The position numbers and the translations under genes were made by a program. The notes beneath the pieces are model-generated. The model was not told the DNA's origin. It ran no database searches and was given only the letters and a program-made list of their open reading frames with translations. This document shows, one piece after another, positions 21,912-31,134 of a stretch of 64,000 nt of DNA (position 1 is its first letter; each line of letters begins with the position of its first letter). Source of the stretch: Shewanella seohaensis (lineage in GTDB: Bacteria > Pseudomonadota > Gammaproteobacteria > Enterobacterales > Shewanellaceae). The stretch is taken from the NCBI RefSeq assembly GCF_025449215.1, contig NZ_CP104900.1:806001-870000 (forward strand), read 5' to 3'.

Positions 21912-22817
21912 ATGAAGCATTTACTATCGATAAAAGAGTTAACCCAGCAACAGTTGCTGGATCTGATTACCTTAGCCAAGACGATTAAAGCGAATCCCGC
22001 TGAGTATCGTCATGCGCTGGACGGTAAGAGTGTGGTGATGTTATTTGAAAAGCCATCCCTGCGTACTCGTGTTAGCTTCGATATCGGTATTAACAAGCTC
22101 GGCGGCCACTGTTTATACCTAGACCAACAAAATGGTGCTTTAGGTAAGCGGGAATCGGTCGCTGACTTTGCTTCTAACCTATCCTGTTGGGCCGATGCTA
22201 TTGTGGCGAGAACTTTCTCCCACAAGACCATCGAACAATTAGCCGAGTTTGGCACTGTGCCTGTGATAAATGCGCTTTCGGATTTATATCATCCCTGCCA
22301 AGCGCTGGCCGATTTCTTAACCTTGGCCGAGCATTTTGAAAATATCAGTGATGTTAAGCTAGCGTACGTAGGTGACGGTAATAACGTGACGAATTCATTG
22401 ATGTATTGCGCGGCCATTCTCGGTGCCACCATGACAGTGATCTGCCCTGCGGGTCACTTTCCTGATGGCTACGTCGTGGCCGAAGTACAAGAACTTGCCA
22501 GCCGATATGGCGGCAAGGTTGTACTGACTTCAGATATTGGTGCTATCGAAGGTCACGATGCTATCTATACTGATACCTGGATTTCCATGGGTGATCCAAC
22601 ACCGTTAGCGGAAATTAAGGATAAGTTTGCACCTTATCAGGTCAATAAGGGCTTGATGGCGAAAGCGGGTGCTCACTTCTTTATGCACTGCTTACCCGCT
22701 CACCGCGGTGTTGAAGTGACCGATGAAGTGATGGATGGCGAAGGCTCCTTGATCCTGCAACAAGCAGAGAATCGGATGCACGCCCAAAACGCAGTACTGG
22801 TAACCCTATTTAGTTAA
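21912..22817 (+). CDS. argF: Ornithine carbamoyltransferase
   Basis: 301 aa. Condenses ornithine and carbamoyl phosphate to citrulline. Carbamoyl-phosphate site FEKPSLRTRVSFD (about 45-57; S-L-R-T-R rather than the commoner S-T-R-T-R), HPCQALADFLT (about 128-138), and the ornithine-site HCLPAHRGVEVTDEV (about 255-269) with catalytic Cys. RBS GGAG. Placement between argB and argG supports an anabolic role. It competes with SpeF (58 kb in this window) for ornithine. Confidence 0.97.
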   Translation: MKHLLSIKELTQQQLLDLITLAKTIKANPAEYRHALDGKSVVMLFEKPSLRTRVSFDIGINKLGGHCLYLDQQNGALGKRESVADFASNLSCWADAIVARTFSHKTIEQLAEFGTVPVINALSDLYHPCQALADFLTLAEHFENISDVKLAYVGDGNNVTNSLMYCAAILGATMTVICPAGHFPDGYVVAEVQELASRYGGKVVLTSDIGAIEGHDAIYTDTWISMGDPTPLAEIKDKFAPYQVNKGLMAKAGAHFFMHCLPAHRGVEVTDEVMDGEGSLILQQAENRMHAQNAVLVTLFS

Positions 22818-22877
22818 TTTAACCCTGTTTAGCAGCCTACTTTCTCCAAGGTGAGAAACGAGTTATAGGAATTTAAG

Positions 22878-24101
22878 ATGTCTATCGAGAACAAAAACAC
22901 TGGCGTGAAAAAAGTCGTTTTAGCCTATTCGGGTGGTCTAGATACTTCGGCCATTATTCCTTGGTTAAAAGAAACCTACGACAACTGTGAAATCATCGCC
23001 TTTTGCGCTGATGTAGGTCAGGGTGAAGAAGAATTAGTGGGTCTGACTGAAAAGGCATTAGCTTCTGGCGCATCGGAATGTCATATCGTCGATCTGAAAG
23101 AAGAATTCGTTAAAGACTACATCTACCCAACCATGGCAACGGGTGCTATCTACGAAGGTACATACTTGTTAGGTACTTCAATGGCGCGTCCAATCATCGC
23201 TAAGGCGCAGGTTGAAGTGGCTCGTAAAGTGGGGGCCGATGCCCTGTGCCACGGTTGTACCGGTAAGGGTAACGACCAAGTGCGTTTCGAAGGTTGCTTT
23301 GCGGCATTAGCGCCTGATTTAAAAGTGATTGCACCATGGCGTGAATGGACCATGCAGAGCCGTGAAGATCTGCTGGCTTACTTAGCTGAGCGTAATATCA
23401 AAACGTCGGCTTCTGCGACTAAGATCTACAGCCGTGATGCTAACGCATTCCACATTTCCCACGAAGGTGGCGAGTTGGAAGATCCATGGAACGAGCCAAG
23501 CAAAGGTGTGTGGACGCTGACTGCCGATCCAGAAGATGCACCAAATCAAGCAGAATATGTGTCACTCGAAGTTGAACATGGCCGTGTGACCAAAGTAAAC
23601 GGTGAGGAATTAACACCTTACGCTGCACTGATGAAGTTGAATGCCATCGCTGCACCACATGGCGTGGGTCGTATCGATATCACCGAAAACCGTTTAGTGG
23701 GCATGAAGTCTCGTGGTTGCTACGAAACTCCAGGCGGCACTGTGATGTTTGCTGCGCTGCGCGCAATTGAAGAGTTAGTGCTGGATAAAACCAGCCGTAC
23801 TTGGCGCGAGCAAGTGGGCGCCCAAATGGCGCACTTAGTGTACGACGGTCGTTGGTTTACACCTCTGTGTAAGTCGCTGCTGGCGGCATCTGAGTCATTA
23901 GCCGAGTCTGTTAACGGTGAAGTTGTGGTTAAACTCTACAAAGGTCACGCGATTGCCGTTAAGAAACGTTCGCCAAACAGCTTGTATTCTGAAGCGTTTG
24001 CGACCTTCGGTGAAGATCAAGTGTATGACCAAAAACACGCTGAAGGCTTTATCCGTCTGTACTCGTTAGCAAGCCGCATTCGCGCGCTCAACGCTAAGTA
24101 A
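22878..24101 (+). CDS. argG: Argininosuccinate synthase
   Basis: 407 aa. Joins citrulline and aspartate using ATP. N-type ATP pyrophosphatase loop [20 protein letters not shown] (about residues 12-31), [15 protein letters not shown] (about 118-132), and the [11 protein letters not shown] block (about 277). Clean start with AGGAA upstream. 60 nt after argF and followed by an intrinsic terminator before argH. Confidence 0.98.
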   Translation: MSIENKNTGVKKVVLAYSGGLDTSAIIPWLKETYDNCEIIAFCADVGQGEEELVGLTEKALASGASECHIVDLKEEFVKDYIYPTMATGAIYEGTYLLGTSMARPIIAKAQVEVARKVGADALCHGCTGKGNDQVRFEGCFAALAPDLKVIAPWREWTMQSREDLLAYLAERNIKTSASATKIYSRDANAFHISHEGGELEDPWNEPSKGVWTLTADPEDAPNQAEYVSLEVEHGRVTKVNGEELTPYAALMKLNAIAAPHGVGRIDITENRLVGMKSRGCYETPGGTVMFAALRAIEELVLDKTSRTWREQVGAQMAHLVYDGRWFTPLCKSLLAASESLAESVNGEVVVKLYKGHAIAVKKRSPNSLYSEAFATFGEDQVYDQKHAEGFIRLYSLASRIRALNAK

Positions 24102-24113
24102 TAGGCAGACTCA

Positions 24114-24136
24114 AAGGGCGCCTAGCGCCCTTTTTT
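24114..24136 (+). terminator. Intrinsic terminator inside the arg operon (argG-argH)
   Basis: AAGGGCG / GCGCCC stem with a short loop and TTTTTT, 12 nt after the argG stop. It would end or attenuate transcription before argH, which then needs readthrough or its own promoter. Confidence 0.8.
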
Positions 24137-24184
24137 ATATCTTAAGTTTTAACGTATTCAAAGCAGTGACCGAGGGGATTGAGC

Positions 24185-25552
24185 ATGGCTTTATGGGGTG
24201 GAAGATTTCAGGGCGAAACCAGCGCGCTATTTAAATTATTCAACGATTCACTGCCTGTGGATTACCGTTTGTTTGAGCAGGATGTTGTCGGCTCTATCGC
24301 TTGGGCCGATGCAATTGCCAGTGTCGGCATTATCACTGCTACTGAATGCAGCGACTTGAAGAAAGCACTGAACGAGTTGCTGGTGGAAGTGAAGGGCGAT
24401 CCTGCGATTATTCTCGCATCGGGCGCGGAAGATATTCACAGCTTCGTGGAGTCGGCGTTGATTGCTAAAGTCGGTGATCTGGGTAAAAAACTCCATACGG
24501 GCCGTAGCCGTAACGACCAAGTCGCTACCGATTTAAAGCTCTGGTGCCAATCCGAAGGTGCGGCATTAGTGGCTCGCCTGCAAACCTTACGCAGCGAACT
24601 TATCGCGCTTGCTGAGCGTGAATTCGATGCTGTCATGCCGGGGTATACTCACCTGCAACGTGCTCAACCAGTCACGTTTGGCCACTGGTGCTTAGCCTAT
24701 GTGGAGATGATTGAGCGCGATCTTAGCCGCTTAACCGATGCCTTAAAGCGCGCCAATACCTGTCCGCTCGGTTCGGGCGCCTTGGCGGGCACAGCCTATC
24801 AAATGGATAGACATGTGCTGGCAGCGGCACTGAACTTTGCATCGCCAACCTTAAACAGTTTGGACAGCGTGTCGGACCGCGACCATGTAGTTGAGCTATG
24901 TTCTACGGCTTCAATCAGCATGATGCACTTAAGCCGTATGGCCGAAGATTTGATTTTCTTCAACTCGGGTGAAGCGGGTTTTATCTCATTAAGTGATGAA
25001 GTGACCTCGGGTTCATCGTTAATGCCACAAAAGAAAAACCCTGATGCGCTGGAGCTTATTCGCGGTAAAACGGGCCGTGTGTACGGCAGTTTAGTGGGTA
25101 TTCTCACCACGATGAAGGCATTACCTCTGGCCTACAATAAAGACATGCAGGAAGACAAAGAAGGCTTGTTCGATGTGGTCGACAGCTGGGCAATCTGCTT
25201 GGATATGGCGGCATTAGTGTTATCTGGCTTAGTCGTTAACCGCCCGAATGCGCTGTTAGCCGCGCAGCAAGGTTATGCCAACGCGACCGAATTGGCGGAT
25301 TATCTGGTGTCTAAAGGCATGCCATTCCGCGAAGCGCACCATGTGGTCGGTGTGGCTGTCGTTGCCGCGATCGCTAAGAAGATCCCGTTAGAAGCCTTCT
25401 CTCTCGCTGAGTTTAAAACCTTTGCCGATATCATCGAGGCGGATGTGTATCCCAACCTCACTATCGAAGCCTGTTTGGCAAAACGTGATGTCCTCGGTGG
25501 TACGGCGCTAACTCAGGTGAAGCAAGCCATCGCTGCAAAGAAAGTTGTTTAA
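24185..25552 (+). CDS. argH: Argininosuccinate lyase
   Basis: 455 aa. Last step of arginine synthesis: argininosuccinate to arginine plus fumarate. Fumarase-superfamily signature [12 protein letters not shown] (about 279-290) with the catalytic Ser loop, plus [13 protein letters not shown] (about 107-119) and the N-terminal ALWGGRF. The ATG at 24185 has GGGG at proper spacing and matches E. coli; an in-frame TTG two codons earlier is less likely. Not fused to an ArgA-like acetyltransferase, unlike the argHA genes of some marine relatives. Confidence 0.97.
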   Translation: MALWGGRFQGETSALFKLFNDSLPVDYRLFEQDVVGSIAWADAIASVGIITATECSDLKKALNELLVEVKGDPAIILASGAEDIHSFVESALIAKVGDLGKKLHTGRSRNDQVATDLKLWCQSEGAALVARLQTLRSELIALAEREFDAVMPGYTHLQRAQPVTFGHWCLAYVEMIERDLSRLTDALKRANTCPLGSGALAGTAYQMDRHVLAAALNFASPTLNSLDSVSDRDHVVELCSTASISMMHLSRMAEDLIFFNSGEAGFISLSDEVTSGSSLMPQKKNPDALELIRGKTGRVYGSLVGILTTMKALPLAYNKDMQEDKEGLFDVVDSWAICLDMAALVLSGLVVNRPNALLAAQQGYANATELADYLVSKGMPFREAHHVVGVAVVAAIAKKIPLEAFSLAEFKTFADIIEADVYPNLTIEACLAKRDVLGGTALTQVKQAIAAKKVV

Positions 25553-25570
25553 TGCTTTAATCGAGTAATA

Positions 25571-25601
25571 AAAAAACGCGACTCTAGGGTCGCGTTTTTT
25601 A
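25571..25601. terminator. Bidirectional terminator between argH and mrcA
   Basis: A-run, stem ACGCGAC / GTCGCGT, then TTTTTT. It lies between the converging argH and mrcA genes, so it can serve both. Confidence 0.85.
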
Positions 25602-25613
25602 TGGTGATTTATT

Positions 25614-28133
25614 TTATTGGAATAAATCGTCTGTCGGCGCATCGATGAATAGGTTGTTTTCATCTTGGCTTTCACTGATGTATTCCTTAGGTTCAGTGCC
25701 CGAGATAAAGTATTCAAATGCGCTAGTATAGTCAGTCTTGCGAGTCAGCTTGCCGGTCGCCAGATCGATTCGCACAGAGACAATCCCTTCTGGTGGAATC
25801 GCTGTGGTTTCGGGTACGCCCTTCAGCACGTTATTCATGAACTCGTTCCAGCCTGGGCCTGCGGTCTTAGCGCCCGCCTCTGTACCCGTGATCTGATCCT
25901 TCTCACCATTAGAGTTCCATGCGGTTCTGCCTAACTGACGACCATGGTCATCAAACCCTACCCAGAAGGTGCTGGTCAGTGTCGGACCAAAACCACTGAA
26001 CCAAGTATCCCGTGATTCGTTGGTTGTACCCGTTTTACCAGCAATATCATGACGTTTGATTAATTGCGCTGCACGCCAAGCTGTACCTTGCCAGCCTGTG
26101 CCTTTACTCCAATCGCCACCACCCCAGATCACGCTCTTCAGCGCTTCGGTGATCAGGAATGCCGTTTGTTCAGAGATAATTTGCGGAGCATAACGGCCTG
26201 TTTGCTCGAAGCAATGGGCGACAGGCTCATCGGTTTGAGTGGTTGGCTCACCAAAACCCATTGGATCGCTGCTAGGCTGCACAGAGCTGTTGTTAGGCTT
26301 ACAGGCCAAGGTCGGATTTGCCTTCTCAATCACATTACCGAAGGAGTCTTCTACTCGTTCGATATAGTAAGGTTCAACCAAGAAGCCACCGTTTGCGAAC
26401 ACGTTGAAAGCGGTTGCCACTTGCAACGGGGTGACCGAAGGAGAACCTAAGGCTAACGACTCGTTACGAGGTAAGTCGTTAGGATCAAAGCCAAACTTAG
26501 TCAACTCGGCGATGGCTGCATCTAAACCAATATGGCGCATGGCACGAACTGACATCACGTTGATTGATTGCGCTAAGCCCACACGCAGACGGGTTGGACC
26601 GCCATAAATATCGGGCGAGTTTTTAGGGCGCCACGCAGTACCTTGGCTAATATCGGGTTTGTTAATCGGTGCGTTGTTAATCAGAGTCGCGAGCGTAAAG
26701 CCTTTCTCTAATGCCGCAGCATAGATGAAAGGTTTAATATTCGAACCTAATTGACGTTTCGCTTGGGTCACGCGGTTGTACTGGCTTTGGCTGAAGCTGT
26801 AGCCACCCACTAAGGTACGGATTGCACCATTTATTGGGTCGAGTGCAACAGTGGCACTTGCCACTTCTGGCACTTGCGATAATTGTAAGTATTGACCGTT
26901 ATCGCGGATCCAAATGCGCTCACCGACTTTTAGCATATCTGAAGCCGATTTTGGCACCGAGCCTTGGCGTTTATCGGTGATAAATTTACGCGCCCATTTT
27001 AGGCCATCCCACTTAATGACTTTGGTTTCGCCCTTGGCGGTTAACACGCTGGCTTGCTGACCATCGATGTTTAATACCGCAGCAGGTTGCAACTCTTGTA
27101 CAGGCGTAATTTTTGCGAGCTCGGCTTTGATTTGTGCATCATCCGGCTTAGCATCGGTCCAAAGAACCGCCGCGGGACCACGGTAACCGTGGCGCTCATC
27201 ATAGGCATAGACGTTATTGCGTAATGCTTGCTGTGCTAGCAGTTGCTGCTCTGATGAAATTGTGGTGTAGACGTTATAGCCATTCGTGTAGGCCTCTTCT
27301 TCACCGTATTTTTGCACCATGTAATCTCGAGCCATTTCAGAGATATAAGGGGCGTAAAGGTCGATTTCAGCGCCATGGTATTTGGCGACGAGCGGCTCTT
27401 GCACTGCTGCTTGGTATTCAGCTTTGCTGATGTAACCCACTTCGTTCATTCGCATCAATACCACGTTGCGGCGTGCAAGTGCGCGTGAAGGGGAGGTAAT
27501 AGGGTTTAGGGTGGACGGTGCTTTAGGGAGTCCCGCAATCATACTCATTTCGGAAAGCGTCAGATCTTGAACGTTTTTACCAAAATACACTTGAGCAGCC
27601 GCGCCGACACCATAGGCTCTCTGACCTAAATAAATACGGTTAACGTAGAGTTCTAAAATCTCATCTTTAGTTAACAATTGCTCGATGTGGTAGGAAATAA
27701 AAATTTCCTTCACTTTACGAATAATGGTCTTGTCGCGGGTCAGGAAGAAGTTACGCGCCACCTGCATGGTGATAGTACTCGCGCCTTGTTTCTTTTCACC
27801 CGTGGTGAGCATGACTATTGCGGCACGCATCACCCCAACAGGATCGATACCGCCGTGCTCATAAAAGCGAGCATCCTCGGTGGCGAGGAAGGCTTGGAGC
27901 AGCGGTTTAGGCACTTCTTCGAGTTTCAGCGGAATGCGACGCTTCTCACCAAACTGAGAGATGAGCTTGCCATCGCTACTGTAAATGCGCAAAGGTGTTT
28001 GTAATTGCACATTTTTTAGTGTCGATACATCCGGCAGATCCGGCAAAACATAAAAGTATGCTGCAACAATGGCGCCTACGCCCAAAAGGGCTAGACTGAA
28101 TAGAGCTATAACAATACGTTTTAACCACTTCAC
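25614..28133 (-). CDS. mrcA: Penicillin-binding protein 1A, bifunctional transglycosylase/transpeptidase
   Basis: 839 aa. Polymerises and cross-links peptidoglycan in the periplasm, anchored by one N-terminal helix (about residues 8-30). GT51 domain: EDARFYEHGGIDPVGVMRA (about 87-105), KQGASTITMQVARN, KEIFISYHIEQLLTKDEILELYVNRIYLG. Transpeptidase: SNIK (SxxK) in QLGSNIKPFIYAAAL, SIN in AQSINVMSVRAM, and GKTGTTNES (KTGT). An OB-like insertion sits between them. Starts with GTG, with AGG four bases upstream. Its lipoprotein activator LpoA is encoded at 44.2-46.1 kb. Divergent from pilM, the usual gammaproteobacterial arrangement. Confidence 0.96.
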   Translation of the reverse strand: MKWLKRIVIALFSLALLGVGAIVAAYFYVLPDLPDVSTLKNVQLQTPLRIYSSDGKLISQFGEKRRIPLKLEEVPKPLLQAFLATEDARFYEHGGIDPVGVMRAAIVMLTTGEKKQGASTITMQVARNFFLTRDKTIIRKVKEIFISYHIEQLLTKDEILELYVNRIYLGQRAYGVGAAAQVYFGKNVQDLTLSEMSMIAGLPKAPSTLNPITSPSRALARRNVVLMRMNEVGYISKAEYQAAVQEPLVAKYHGAEIDLYAPYISEMARDYMVQKYGEEEAYTNGYNVYTTISSEQQLLAQQALRNNVYAYDERHGYRGPAAVLWTDAKPDDAQIKAELAKITPVQELQPAAVLNIDGQQASVLTAKGETKVIKWDGLKWARKFITDKRQGSVPKSASDMLKVGERIWIRDNGQYLQLSQVPEVASATVALDPINGAIRTLVGGYSFSQSQYNRVTQAKRQLGSNIKPFIYAAALEKGFTLATLINNAPINKPDISQGTAWRPKNSPDIYGGPTRLRVGLAQSINVMSVRAMRHIGLDAAIAELTKFGFDPNDLPRNESLALGSPSVTPLQVATAFNVFANGGFLVEPYYIERVEDSFGNVIEKANPTLACKPNNSSVQPSSDPMGFGEPTTQTDEPVAHCFEQTGRYAPQIISEQTAFLITEALKSVIWGGGDWSKGTGWQGTAWRAAQLIKRHDIAGKTGTTNESRDTWFSGFGPTLTSTFWVGFDDHGRQLGRTAWNSNGEKDQITGTEAGAKTAGPGWNEFMNNVLKGVPETTAIPPEGIVSVRIDLATGKLTRKTDYTSAFEYFISGTEPKEYISESQDENNLFIDAPTDDLFQ

Positions 28134-28324
28134 CTAAATTGATCCTAATGTTCAGTTAAGTGCGACAGTATATAAGGCGCGCACGTTTGGGTGAAGCAAA
28201 AACGTGACGTCTCTAAAATAGCGTTTGTAAAATCTTGAAACATTCTATACAAATACGTATAACGGGTTGATTTTGTGCTAATCTCTTTTACTACTGAATA
28301 CAAATAATAAAGTGACAACGGACT

Positions 28325-29404
28325 ATGCTTTCAAATTTATGGAAGCGTCAGGCTCCGCAGATGGTCGGGATCGATATCGGTTCCCACGAAGTAAAAGCTA
28401 TTCTGCTGAGTAAGACTGCTGATGGATATAAAATACTAAGTCATGCAGCGGTTCCCGTAAAAAAGGGGGCTATTAACGATCATGATATTCGTGATGCCGA
28501 TGCCGTTGTTGAATGTCTCAAACAGATTAAGCGTATTTTGCCAAAGTCGGTTAAATATGCAGCGGTTGCGGTCTCAGGTTCTGCGGTGATGACCAAGGTG
28601 ATCTACATGGATGCTTCGCTAAGCGAAGAGGAGATGGAAACTCAAATCGAGATTGAGGCCGACAACCTTATCCCATACTCACTCGATGAAGTCAGCATAG
28701 ATTTTGAAACCTTAAATGTCAATAGCACCGATCCTTCTAAGGTTGATGTGCTGCTTAGCGCGTGCCGCACTGACAATATTGATGCCAGAGTCGATGCGCT
28801 CGATGAAGTTGAGCTCGAAACCAAAGTTGTTGATGTGGAAGGTTATGCTTTGGGCAGAGCCGTTGAGTTGGTGCTAGGACAGTTACCCGAAGGCGCTCGG
28901 CAGAAGGCGGTGGCCATGGTCGATATTGGCGCCAACATGACGACCTTCAGTGTGGTGGAGTCGGGCGAAACAACCTTTATTCGTGAGCAAGCCTTTGGCG
29001 GTGAGTTATTTACGCAGTCGATTCTGTCTTTTTATGGCATGTCCTACGAACAAGCTGAGAAAGCTAAAATTGAAGGCGATTTGCCACGTAATTATATGTT
29101 CGAAGTGCTATCTCCCTTCCAAACGCAATTGCTGCAACAAATTAAACGAACGCTACAAATTTATTGTACGTCGAGTGGTAAAGATAAAGTCGATTATCTC
29201 GTATTATGCGGTGGAACATCTAAACTGGAAGGCATGGCTAACTTATTAACGAATGAGTTAGGCGTCCACACGATTATTGCCGATCCTTTCCAAGGGTGTC
29301 TGCACGCGGATGAATCCGTTAAAAATATACTGCAACCTAGCATTAGCAAATATATGGTTGCTTGTGGCTTAGCGCTGAGGAGCTACGGTCAATGGCGAAC
29401 ATAA
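28325..29404 (+). CDS. pilM: Type IV pilus assembly ATPase-like protein PilM
   Basis: 359 aa, actin-like fold, cytoplasmic face of the pilus alignment complex, where it binds the N-terminus of PilN. Motifs: MVGIDIGSHEVKAILLS (phosphate 1, about 13-29), VAMVDIGANMTTFSVV (phosphate 2, about 197-212), and YLVLCGGTSKLEGMANLL (adenosine site, about 295-312). First gene of pilMNOPQ; its last 13 bases overlap the pilN start. Confidence 0.96.
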   Translation: MLSNLWKRQAPQMVGIDIGSHEVKAILLSKTADGYKILSHAAVPVKKGAINDHDIRDADAVVECLKQIKRILPKSVKYAAVAVSGSAVMTKVIYMDASLSEEEMETQIEIEADNLIPYSLDEVSIDFETLNVNSTDPSKVDVLLSACRTDNIDARVDALDEVELETKVVDVEGYALGRAVELVLGQLPEGARQKAVAMVDIGANMTTFSVVESGETTFIREQAFGGELFTQSILSFYGMSYEQAEKAKIEGDLPRNYMFEVLSPFQTQLLQQIKRTLQIYCTSSGKDKVDYLVLCGGTSKLEGMANLLTNELGVHTIIADPFQGCLHADESVKNILQPSISKYMVACGLALRSYGQWRT

Positions 29405-29975
29405 ACCTGCTTCCTTGGCGTGAAGAAGCAAGAGAAAAGCAGAAGCGCGATTATATTGGAATATTAGCGGCGGTATTTTTAGGCTCAGCAGTTTTAGTCT
29501 ATGTAGCCTTGTCTTTACTCGACATGATGACCGATGAACAGCGCGGACGTAATGCTTATTTACAGTCTGAAATTCAACAACTCGATGCTCAAATCGCCGA
29601 GATTAAAAAGATCACCGAGCGTAAGAAAGATATTGAGCGTCGGACCGAGATCATTTTGAACCTTCAGCAATCCCGTAATTTGCCGACACACGTATTAGAT
29701 GAGCTGGTGCGTATCGTGCCGCCTGGAATATATCTATCTAGTCTAGAGAAAAAGGCAGTTTATTACTGATTGAAGGTCGCAGTGAATCGAACAACAACGT
29801 GGCCAACATGATGCGTAAGGTGAAGGCATCCGAATGGTTAACCGATCCCAATATGCAATCTATCGTGTCTCAAGATGATGAGCTAAGACAATTACAACGC
29901 TTTAGCTTAAGAGTGAGCATTAAAGGTGCCATGGCTGATGAGCCTATTAAAACGGCAAAAGGAGCGAGTAAATGA
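29392..29975 (+). CDS. pilN: Type IV pilus inner-membrane protein PilN (frameshifted by one missing A)
   Basis: Bitopic inner-membrane partner of PilM and PilO. The frame from the ATG at 29392 (MANINLLPWREEAREKQKRDY, the PilM-binding INLLPWR motif) has one membrane helix (about 24-43) and a coiled coil, then stops early at 29769. Adding one A to the run at 29749-29753 restores KKGSLLLIEGRSESNNNVANMM and an open frame to TGA at 29973-29975, about 194 aa, the normal length. That stop overlaps the pilO ATG (ATGA), as expected of an intact pilN. As written, the gene makes a 125-aa truncated protein. I regard it as a probable sequence error. Confidence 0.85.
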
Positions 29976-30598
29976 AGCTCGATCTAAGTCAGTTTAATGA
30001 TATCGATTTTGAGAACATCGGCGGTTGGCCAAATCAAGTCAAAGTATTTTTCGCTGTGCTATTGGCGCTTTGCGTTTTCGCTGCGGGTTATTTTCTCGTG
30101 GTTTCGGATGCTATCGATGTGTATAACGCGGAGCAAAGAAAGGAAGAGCAGCTGAGAGAGGATTTTAAGACTAAATATCAGCTTGCCGCCAACCTTAAAT
30201 TATACCGTGAACAGTTAGCTGTGATGGAGGAGCAATTTGCCGAGCTACTCAAAATGCTGCCCTCTGAGAATGAGATGCCAGGGCTGCTAGATGACTTAAC
30301 CTTTGTGGCCACTGACGCAGGATTACGGATTAATAGCTTAAATTGGGAACCTGAAATTCAACGGGATTTCTATATTGAGTTCCCGATAAAAATGTCGGTC
30401 ACAGGTGATTATCACCAAATCGGCAATATGGTCAGCGGCGTGGCTAAACTGCCTCGTATCGTCAGCTTGCACGACTTTACGATTAAGCGCGACGAGAGCG
30501 GTAATCTGGCCATGGATATATTGGCCAAAACCTATCGCTTTAAAGAGGGAGCAGAATTACCACCCGAAAAGCCTGCCAATAACAAGGGGAAGAAATAA
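29972..30598 (+). CDS. pilO: Type IV pilus inner-membrane protein PilO
   Basis: 208 aa. Short cytoplasmic N-terminus (LDLSQFNDIDFENIGGWP), one membrane helix (about 26-46), a coiled coil (about 50-90) and a ferredoxin-like periplasmic domain (LPSENEMPGLLDDLTFVATDAGL onward). It forms heterodimers with PilN in the alignment subcomplex and binds PilP. The basic C-terminus (PPEKPANNKGKK) is typical. Start overlaps the (restored) pilN stop; its stop overlaps the pilP start. Confidence 0.95.
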   Translation: MKLDLSQFNDIDFENIGGWPNQVKVFFAVLLALCVFAAGYFLVVSDAIDVYNAEQRKEEQLREDFKTKYQLAANLKLYREQLAVMEEQFAELLKMLPSENEMPGLLDDLTFVATDAGLRINSLNWEPEIQRDFYIEFPIKMSVTGDYHQIGNMVSGVAKLPRIVSLHDFTIKRDESGNLAMDILAKTYRFKEGAELPPEKPANNKGKK

Positions 30599-31113
30599 TG
30601 AAACTCTTACCTCTGTTAGCATTAAGTCTTTTTTTAATGGGTTGTGTTGGCGATCGTAGTGATTTAGAGCTATTTGTTACTACTACCAAGGCACAGCATG
30701 TGGCGCATATTCCACCCTTAAAAGAGCCACCTAAATTTGAGCATTTTGCGTATCAAGCCGAATTAATGCGTAGTCCTTTTGTCCCACCTTCTCGAGAGTT
30801 AACGGAAGAAGTGGTTGATACCAGCAAAAACTGCTTACAGCCGGATTTAAAACGTCGCAAAGGCCGTTTAGAAACCTATGCTTTAGACAATCTAAAAATG
30901 CGCGGCACCTTAAGCGAAGGTAATTCGATTTGGGCGCTTATTGAGACCAATGATGGCAGTGTATATCGGATGGGCGTAGGTGAGTATCTTGGATTGTTTA
31001 ATGGACATATAGCGAAAGTGACTTCTCAAAATGTGGAAGTTGTAGAATTAATTCCTGATGGTTCTGGTTGTTGGTCTGAACGCACAAACAACATCGAACT
31101 TTCTGGAAAATAA
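30598..31113 (+). CDS. pilP: Type IV pilus lipoprotein PilP
   Basis: 171 aa. Lipobox FLMGC (Cys16), then a disordered linker and a C-terminal beta-domain (RRKGRLETYALDNLKMRGTLSEGNSIWALIETNDGSVYRMGVGEYLG), the PilP fold that docks on the N0 domain of PilQ and links the inner-membrane PilNO to the secretin. Overlaps the pilO stop by one base; 21 nt before pilQ. Confidence 0.95.
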   Translation: MKLLPLLALSLFLMGCVGDRSDLELFVTTTKAQHVAHIPPLKEPPKFEHFAYQAELMRSPFVPPSRELTEEVVDTSKNCLQPDLKRRKGRLETYALDNLKMRGTLSEGNSIWALIETNDGSVYRMGVGEYLGLFNGHIAKVTSQNVEVVELIPDGSGCWSERTNNIELSGK

Positions 31114-31134
31114 CAAGCGAAGGATGAGGGAATA

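Noticed and set aside
24179..24184. TTG start two codons before argH ATG
   Set aside because: The ATG has correct RBS spacing and gives the family-typical ALWGGRF N-terminus.
25508..25717. Minus-strand ORF over the argH end and terminator
   Set aside because: Spans a bidirectional terminator and both flanking gene ends; no coding features.
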